A stretch of 64,000 nt of DNA from Streptomyces aculeolatus (GTDB taxonomy: Bacteria > Actinomycetota > Actinomycetes > Streptomycetales > Streptomycetaceae): positions 62,001-126,000 of the forward strand of contig NZ_JAINRD010000019.1 of the NCBI RefSeq assembly GCF_020400605.1, in the 5' to 3' direction. The position numbers were made by a program, and so were the translations under genes. The notes below the pieces were generated by a model. It made no database searches, had not been told where the DNA came from, and saw nothing but the letters and a program-made list of their open reading frames with translations. Below, piece after piece: positions 59,113-64,000 of the stretch (the first letter of the stretch is position 1; every line of letters begins with the position of its first letter).

Positions 59113-59120
59113 TAACGTTA
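59113..59120. promoter_or_regulatory. LacI operator candidate, site 1
   Basis: TAACGTTA, with the central AACGTT common to LacI-family operators, stands 116 bp upstream of the GH2 gene. Confidence 0.45.
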
Positions 59121-59157
59121 CGCGCCTGGAGTGGCTGCTCGGTCCCGGTGTGGTTTA

Positions 59158-59165
59158 CAACGTTG
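59158..59165. promoter_or_regulatory. LacI operator candidate, site 2
   Basis: CAACGTTG lies 45 bp downstream of site 1 (centre to centre) and 70 bp upstream of the GH2 start. The LacI gene at 61208-62245 is the obvious candidate regulator. Confidence 0.45.
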
Positions 59166-59235
59166 CATCTTGGTGTTGTGATGGCAGGGACGTACCCCGT
59201 CCGACCTGACGTCCTCCCCCAGGAGACCCTTCGCC

Positions 59236-61116
59236 ATGCCCGATTCCCACGCTCCCTCCGCCCCCGCGGGGACTCCCCGGCCCGAGTACCCCCGGCCCAG
59301 CTTCGTCCGGGCGGACTGGCTCAACCTCAACGGCACCTGGCAGTTCGCCCGCGATCCCGGGGACAGCGGGTTCGAGCGCGGGCTCGCCGGGGCCGAGCTG
59401 CCCGAGCGGATCGTCGTGCCGTTCTGCCCCGAGTCGGAGCTGTCCGGGATCGGCGACACCGACTTCCACCACGCCGTCTGGTACCGCCGCACCGTGCGGA
59501 TACCCGGTGAGTGGGCCGGGCGGCGGGTCCTGCTGCACTTCGGGGCCGTCGACCACGACGCCACCGTGTGGGTCAACGGGCGGGAAGTCGCCCGGCACAG
59601 CGGGGGGTTCACCCCGTTCAGCGCCGACCTCGGCGGTGTCGTACGGGCCGGGGAGGAGGCCGTCGTCGTCGTGCGGGCGCGGGATGCCGCACAGGGCCCG
59701 CAGGCGCGGGGGAAGCAGTCGACCGCGTACGACAACCACGCCTGCTTCTACACCCGCACCACCGGCATCTGGCAGACCGTCTGGCTGGAGCCCGTCGCGG
59801 ACACGCACCTCCAGCGGCCGCGTATCACCCCCGACCTGGCCGCCGGCTCCTTCCACGTCGAGGTCCCCCTCGCCGGGAGCCGCACCGGCCACCGCGTCCG
59901 CGCCGAACTGCGCGACGGGCACGGCACCGTCGCCGAGGCCGACGTCGCGGCGGACTTCGACCTCGCGCCGCGCCTCGTGCTGCCCGTACCCGGCGACCGG
60001 CGCCGCCCCTGGTCCCCCGAGGATCCGCATCTGTACGAACTGGCGCTGGAGCTGACCGGTCCCGACGGAAACCTGATCGACCGTGCCGTCTGCACCGCCG
60101 GTCTGCGCGCGGTGACGATCGACGGGAAGCGGATCCTGCTCAACGGCAAGCCCGTCTTCCAGCGGCTCGTGCTCGACCAGGGCTGGTACCCCGACGGCCT
60201 GATGACCGCTCCCGACGACGCCGCCCTCGTCCGCGACATCGAACTCTCCCTCGCCGCCGGGTTCAACGGCGCCCGCCTGCACCAGAAGGTCTTCGAGGAG
60301 CGCTTCCTGCACCACGCGGACCGCCTCGGCTACCTCGTGTGGGGCGAGTTCGGCGACTGGGGCGCCAGCACCGGAGCCCCCGTCGGCCCCGACAACCAGC
60401 AGCCCACCGCCGGCTTCGTCGCCCAGTGGCTGGAGGCCGTCGAACGCGACTACTCCCACCCGGCGCTCATCGGCTGGTGCCCGCTCAACGAGACCCGGCA
60501 GCTGCTCACCGACCGGCAGAGCGTCCTCGACGACATCACCCGCGCCATGTTCCTCGCCACCAAGGCCGCCGACACCTCCCGGCCGGTCCTCGACGCCTCC
60601 GGCTACGCCCACCGCGTACCGGAGACCGACGTCTACGACTCGCACTGCTACGAGCAGGACCCGGAGGTCTTCGGCGAGCTGATGGCCGGGCTGCGCGCGG
60701 GCATCCCCTTCGTCAACCCGCAGGACGAGGCGGCCGGGCAGACCTGGTCGCTGCCGTACGGCGGACAGCCCTACTTCTGCAGCGAGTTCGGCGGCATCTG
60801 GTGGAATCCGGAGGACGCCGCGGCGGCGGGCGAGGACCGGCTGGTGTCGTGGGGGTACGGGCAGCGGCCGCGCGACGAGGAGGCGTTCCACGAGCGGTTC
60901 GCCGGGCTGACGGGGGTACTGCTGGGGGATCCGGACATGTTCGGCTACTGCTACACGCAGTTGACGGACGTCTTCCAGGAGCAGAACGGGATCTACCGGT
61001 TCGACCGGTCGGAGAAGCTCGACGTGCGGCGCGTACGGGCCGCGCAGCTGCGGGCGGCGGCATTCGAGGAGGCGGCCGAGGGGGAGCCGGCGAAGGAGGA
61101 GGGCCGGGGGGCGTAG
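59236..61116 (+). CDS. Glycoside hydrolase family 2 enzyme
   Basis: A 626-residue protein. The sugar-binding jelly-roll (residues 20-190; LNLNGTWQFARDP, HFGAVDHDATVWVNGREVARH) and immunoglobulin-like domain (190-290) are followed by the TIM barrel. Catalytic residues are Glu419 (WCPLNETR, acid/base) and Glu517 (FCSEFGGIWW, nucleophile). No signal peptide, so it is cytoplasmic and acts on imported oligosaccharides. Activity could be beta-galactosidase, beta-glucuronidase or beta-mannosidase; the barrel does not tell. The domains usual at the end of long beta-galactosidases are absent. AGGAGA precedes the ATG. Confidence 0.9.
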   Translation: MPDSHAPSAPAGTPRPEYPRPSFVRADWLNLNGTWQFARDPGDSGFERGLAGAELPERIVVPFCPESELSGIGDTDFHHAVWYRRTVRIPGEWAGRRVLLHFGAVDHDATVWVNGREVARHSGGFTPFSADLGGVVRAGEEAVVVVRARDAAQGPQARGKQSTAYDNHACFYTRTTGIWQTVWLEPVADTHLQRPRITPDLAAGSFHVEVPLAGSRTGHRVRAELRDGHGTVAEADVAADFDLAPRLVLPVPGDRRRPWSPEDPHLYELALELTGPDGNLIDRAVCTAGLRAVTIDGKRILLNGKPVFQRLVLDQGWYPDGLMTAPDDAALVRDIELSLAAGFNGARLHQKVFEERFLHHADRLGYLVWGEFGDWGASTGAPVGPDNQQPTAGFVAQWLEAVERDYSHPALIGWCPLNETRQLLTDRQSVLDDITRAMFLATKAADTSRPVLDASGYAHRVPETDVYDSHCYEQDPEVFGELMAGLRAGIPFVNPQDEAAGQTWSLPYGGQPYFCSEFGGIWWNPEDAAAAGEDRLVSWGYGQRPRDEEAFHERFAGLTGVLLGDPDMFGYCYTQLTDVFQEQNGIYRFDRSEKLDVRRVRAAQLRAAAFEEAAEGEPAKEEGRGA

Positions 61117-61207
61117 CGCCCCCGCGGGCACGGGCGGTCGCGTACGCGGGATGCCCGCGCCGGGTGCGTACGCGGCCGTCGTACGCGCCCGCCCGTACGC
61201 GCCCCGC

Positions 61208-62245
61208 TCACGCGCTCCGCCTGACCTCCAGCCGGTGCGCCGCCACCACCTGCCGGGCGCCCCGGCCCCCGTCCGCGATCCGGTCCAGCAGCAGCCCCAG
61301 CGCCGTCCGCGCGATCTCCGCCTTGTCCGGCGCGATCGTCGTCAGCGTCGGGTTGCTGTACCGCCCGTCGTCGATGTCGTCGATCCCGATCACCGCCACG
61401 TCCTCCGGCACCCGCAGCCCGCGCTCGTGCAGCGTGTGGATCGCACCGAGCGCGAGGAGGTCGGTGTAGCAGAACACCGCGTCGGGGCGGGCGCCGCGGT
61501 CCAGGGCGGCGGCCATGGCCAGCGCCCCGTCGCGGCGGTGGTACGAGGGCGTGTGGACGACGAGCGACGGGTCGTACGGCACGCCCGCGGCCCGCAGCGC
61601 CCGGCGGTAGCCCTCCGTCCGCCGCGGCGCCGTGCCGCCGCCGCGCGGCTCCTGGTGCCCGAGCGCGGCGACGCGGCGGCGGCCCCGGCCCAGGAGGTAC
61701 GCGGTGGCGTCGGCGGCCGCGGCGACGTTGTCGATCGCCACGTGGTCGACGCCGGTGCCGGTGATGCGCTCGCCCAGAAGCACCAGCGGGGTGCCGCCGC
61801 GGCGGTTGTCGAACTCGTGGCGCTCGATGCCGAGGGGGCTGAAGAGCACGCCGTCGACCGTGCCCGGGTTCATGCCGCTGAGTACGAAGCGCTCGGCTTC
61901 GAGGCGGCCCTCGGTCTGGTCGATGAGCACGGTGTAGCCGCTCTCGCGGGCGGCCTGCACGACGTGCCGCGTCAGCTCGGCGAAGTACGGGATGTCGATC
62001 TCCGGAACCGCGACGGCGATCAGGCCGGCGCGGCGCAGCCGCAGGTTGCGGGCGGAGAGGTTGGGGCGGTAGCCGAGCTGGTCGATCGCCCAGTGCACGC
62101 GCTCGCGGGTCGCGGCGCTGACGGGGCGGTTGCCCGACAGCACGTTGGACACCGTGGTGGGCGACACCCGTGCCAGCGCGGCCACGTCGCGCACGCCGAT
62201 GGCGCTGCGCTGCGGCGATGCGTCGGAGGGCGGCGGGGGCGGCAT
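61208..62245 (-). CDS. LacI-family transcriptional regulator
   Basis: A 345-residue protein. The helix-turn-helix is at residues 17-45 (GVRDVAALARVSPTTVSNVLSG) with the hinge QLGYRPNLSARNL. The periplasmic-binding-like effector domain includes DGVLFSPLG, VAIDNVAAAADATAYL and DAVFCYTDLLALGAI. Convergent with the GH2 gene. Two AACGTT palindromes upstream of GH2 are the likely operators. The 91-bp gap to GH2 contains four copies of CGTACGCG. The effector is probably the sugar released by or fed to GH2. Confidence 0.92.
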   Translation of the reverse strand: MPPPPPSDASPQRSAIGVRDVAALARVSPTTVSNVLSGNRPVSAATRERVHWAIDQLGYRPNLSARNLRLRRAGLIAVAVPEIDIPYFAELTRHVVQAARESGYTVLIDQTEGRLEAERFVLSGMNPGTVDGVLFSPLGIERHEFDNRRGGTPLVLLGERITGTGVDHVAIDNVAAAADATAYLLGRGRRRVAALGHQEPRGGGTAPRRTEGYRRALRAAGVPYDPSLVVHTPSYHRRDGALAMAAALDRGARPDAVFCYTDLLALGAIHTLHERGLRVPEDVAVIGIDDIDDGRYSNPTLTTIAPDKAEIARTALGLLLDRIADGGRGARQVVAAHRLEVRRSA

Positions 62246-62383
62246 GGGGCCATCTTCTCAGGCAGGCGCGGCGCGGGGGGTGCGGGGGAACTCCGGGACG
62301 TGCACAATCCGTTGTGTCGAAAGTTCGCAGAGTTACCAAGGTGCGCCCACCCTTGCCGTCCCTGTCACGGAAGGCCCGCAACC

Positions 62384-63343
62384 ATGACTCCGAAACCCTC
62401 CCGGCTCTCCCGCCGCCTGCTCCTCGGCGCCGCCGCCGGCGCGACGCTCACGGCCGCGACGGCGGCCGGCACGGGAGCCGCGTACGGCACCGGCAGGCCG
62501 GCCGGCGGCGACTGGCCGACCGAGTTCCCGCTCCCCGACGGCTGGCTCCCCGAGGGCATCACCATCGGCAGCGGCCCGTACGCCTACATGGGCTCCCGCG
62601 CCCACGGCGCCATCCTCCGCGCCGACCTGCGCACCGGCGCGCTCAAGGTCCTCCGCGCCGGAGCCCTCGGCAGGGCGTCCATCGGCCTGAAGCTGGACCA
62701 CGACGACCTGCTGTACGTGGCGGGCGGCGCCGGCGGCACGGCGAGCGTCATCGACGCCCGTACCGGCGCACTGGTCGCGACCCACCGGCTGACGCCCCCG
62801 GCCGGCCACTTCATCAACGACACCGTCCTCCTCGGCCGTGACGCCTGGTTCACCGACTCCGGCGAGGCGGTCCTCCACGCCGTCCCCCGCGGCCGCTCCG
62901 GCGGGGTCCGCGCTCTCCCGCTCACCGGCGACTGGGTCCAGACCCCCCACGTCTACAACGCCAACGGAATCGTCGACACCCCCGACGGCCGCGGCGTCAT
63001 CGTCGTCAGCAGCATCCCCGGCCGCCTGTACCACGTCGACGTGCGGACCGGCCATGCGACGGAAATCGCGCTGCGCGGCGCGGCGGACGTCTTCAACGGC
63101 GACGGCCTGGCCCGCGTCGGCCACACGCTGTACGTGGTCCGCAACCGCGACAACCTGGTCGCGGTCTTCCGCCTCGACCGCGCGGTGCGCACCGCCACGC
63201 TGCACCGCACCATCACGGACCCCCGCTTCGACGTCCCCACCACGGCGGCCCGCCACGGCAACCGCCTCTATCTGGTCAACGCGCGCTTCACCTCCCCCCA
63301 GAAACCGGACACCGCCTTCAACGCGGTGGCGGTCCCCCTCTGA
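62384..63343 (+). CDS. Tat-exported SMP-30/NHL-type beta-propeller protein
   Basis: A 319-residue protein. The N-terminus is a twin-arginine signal (RLSRRLLLGAAAGATLTAA), so the protein folds before export. The mature part is a six-bladed-propeller type with LPEGITIGSGPYAYMG, LDHDDLLYVAGG, IDARTGALVATH, NANGIVDTPDGRGVIV and LYVVRNRDNLVAVFRL, as in the SMP-30/gluconolactonase superfamily. It lacks clear metal ligands, so lactonase activity is uncertain. The ATG at 62384 has GGAAGG further upstream. Divergent from lacI with a gap of 138 bp. Confidence 0.87.
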   Translation: MTPKPSRLSRRLLLGAAAGATLTAATAAGTGAAYGTGRPAGGDWPTEFPLPDGWLPEGITIGSGPYAYMGSRAHGAILRADLRTGALKVLRAGALGRASIGLKLDHDDLLYVAGGAGGTASVIDARTGALVATHRLTPPAGHFINDTVLLGRDAWFTDSGEAVLHAVPRGRSGGVRALPLTGDWVQTPHVYNANGIVDTPDGRGVIVVSSIPGRLYHVDVRTGHATEIALRGAADVFNGDGLARVGHTLYVVRNRDNLVAVFRLDRAVRTATLHRTITDPRFDVPTTAARHGNRLYLVNARFTSPQKPDTAFNAVAVPL

Positions 63344-63360
63344 GGGCGGGCGTCCTGCCC

Positions 63361-63453
63361 CGGGGCGCCGGCGGCACCGCGGGAGCCGTGCCGTCGGACG
63401 GGTTCCGACCGGATCGGTTCCGTACGTGATCCGGCCGCAACTCCGGCGCCCCG
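63361..63453. terminator. Nested inverted repeats between convergent genes
   Basis: CGGGGCGCCGG (63361-63371) pairs with CCGGCGCCCCG (63443-63453), and inside it CCGGATC (63409-63415) pairs with GATCCGG (63428-63434). The region lies between the ends of the propeller gene and the acidic protein gene and probably terminates both. Confidence 0.5.
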
Positions 63454-63466
63454 CGGCCGGGACCGG

Positions 63467-64000
63467 TTACGCCGTCTCCTCGAAGTAGGCGTCGAGGGCC
63501 GCCTCCAGGTCGACCGCCCACCCCTTCAGCTCCGCCTTGTCCTTGGCCTCCACCTCGGCCGGGCAGACGCCGCGGCTGTCGTGGACGCTGAGGACGAGGC
63601 GGCGGCCGAACCGGGAGGTCTTGTACTCGACCGCGCCGATCTCCGGCCACGTGAACTCGGCCTCGGTGTCGTCGAGCCGGAAGCGGACGCCGGTGCTGTC
63701 CACGGTCACGGAGCCGCGGCGGTCGGTGGCCTCGAAGACGGGTCCTTCGCCGGCTTCCGCCTCCTCGGCTTCGCCCTTGGCTTCGTCCTCGTCCTTGTCG
63801 TCGTCCTCGACTTCAGCCTCGGCCTCGGCGTCGGCCTTGTCCTTGCCGCTGTCGTCGTCCCCGGGGCCGGCGGCGGCTTCCGCGTCGTCCGCCGGGTCCG
63901 CGGCGTCCTCCGGGTCCGTGCCGGATTCCTTCTTCTCGTCGGTCTTTGGTGCTTCGTCCTTCTCCTTGTCGTCGGGCGGCGGCGCTACGAGGCCGGGCAG
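63467..64000 (-). CDS. Acidic-linker protein, 5' end outside the window
   Basis: The frame is open from the window edge to a stop at 63467 (177 codons seen). The N-terminal visible part is a disordered, highly acidic stretch rich in Asp, Glu, Lys and Ala (DDKDEDEAKGEAEEAEAGEG). A folded C-terminal domain of about 90 residues follows (SVTVDSTGVRFRL, FTWPEIGAVEYK, SRFGRRLVLSVHDSRG, AYFEETA), which resembles a PH-like barrel. I do not recognise the family. The start is beyond the edge; GTG at 63709 is an internal alternative giving only the folded domain. Confidence 0.7.
   Translation of the reverse strand: MPGLVAPPPDDKEKDEAPKTDEKKESGTDPEDAADPADDAEAAAGPGDDDSGKDKADAEAEAEVEDDDKDEDEAKGEAEEAEAGEGPVFEATDRRGSVTVDSTGVRFRLDDTEAEFTWPEIGAVEYKTSRFGRRLVLSVHDSRGVCPAEVEAKDKAELKGWAVDLEAALDAYFEETA

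Overview
The window looks like a chromosomal segment of a Streptomyces-type actinomycete. It has very high GC, coding frames with strong third-position GC, many GTG/TTG starts and 4-bp ATGA/GTGA gene overlaps. It carries the actinomycete markers hrdD, sepX and an mce operon, and one rare in-frame TTA codon. About 60 genes are supported, plus one tRNA and several regulatory sites.

Layout. (1) 1-3.5 kb: three secreted proteins of unknown function, two of them related through their C-terminal domains. (2) 4.1-18.1 kb: a complete mce lipid-import operon, with ATPase, two YrbE permeases, MceA-F, four Mce-associated proteins in two duplicated pairs, and a secreted lytic transglycosylase at the end. 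Nearly every junction is a 4-bp overlap. A motif upstream of the operon recurs upstream of the first secreted gene, suggesting shared control. (3) 18.2-25 kb: OsmC peroxidase, TetR with a duplicated operator, a DHA2 exporter, a DODA-type dioxygenase, a questin-oxidase-like protein, and the sigma factor HrdD behind a textbook SigR (thiol-stress) promoter. (4) 24.9-38 kb: mostly minus-strand housekeeping genes. These are a serine hydrolase, a PPOX protein, a P1-family peptidase, MscL, a CpaB-like SAF protein, MTA phosphorylase, an FmdB zinc ribbon with a CIRCE element on its ribosome-binding site, an MFS protein, a CPA-type antiporter and 5-formyl-THF cyclo-ligase. A plus-strand penicillin-acylase-family enzyme lies among them. 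(5) 38-43.8 kb: galU, a moeA/glp gephyrin-like gene, moaC, mog, a GNAT gene, sepX and tRNA-Ala(CGC). This is the conserved actinobacterial neighbourhood that links molybdenum-cofactor-type proteins to cell division.

(6) 43.8-48.6 kb is the least ordinary part. Just downstream of the tRNA lies one 1191-residue enzyme that fuses an NRPS adenylation domain, a carrier domain, a PLP-dependent alpha-oxoamine synthase and a C-terminal SCP2-like domain. It contains the only in-frame TTA codon I found, sits next to a decayed, possibly sulfotransferase-like gene, and is bracketed by 26-bp direct repeats (24/26 identical). I read it as a small acquired, bldA-controlled biosynthetic island making an aminoketone-type product. 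The chemistry is inferred.

(7) 48.7-64 kb: a MarR regulator with two matching operator-like palindromes, an isochorismatase, a YjdJ/YjdI pair, a chloroperoxidase-like hydrolase followed in frame by a deleted oxidoreductase remnant, glutaminase-STAS, an SGNH hydrolase and an APH-like phosphotransferase. After these come two tandem Ser/Thr kinases, a GH2 glycosidase with its LacI regulator, a Tat-exported beta-propeller protein and the 3' part of an acidic protein cut by the window edge.

No IS element, prophage, rRNA or CRISPR array was seen. All assignments come from reading motifs and context; no database search was run.
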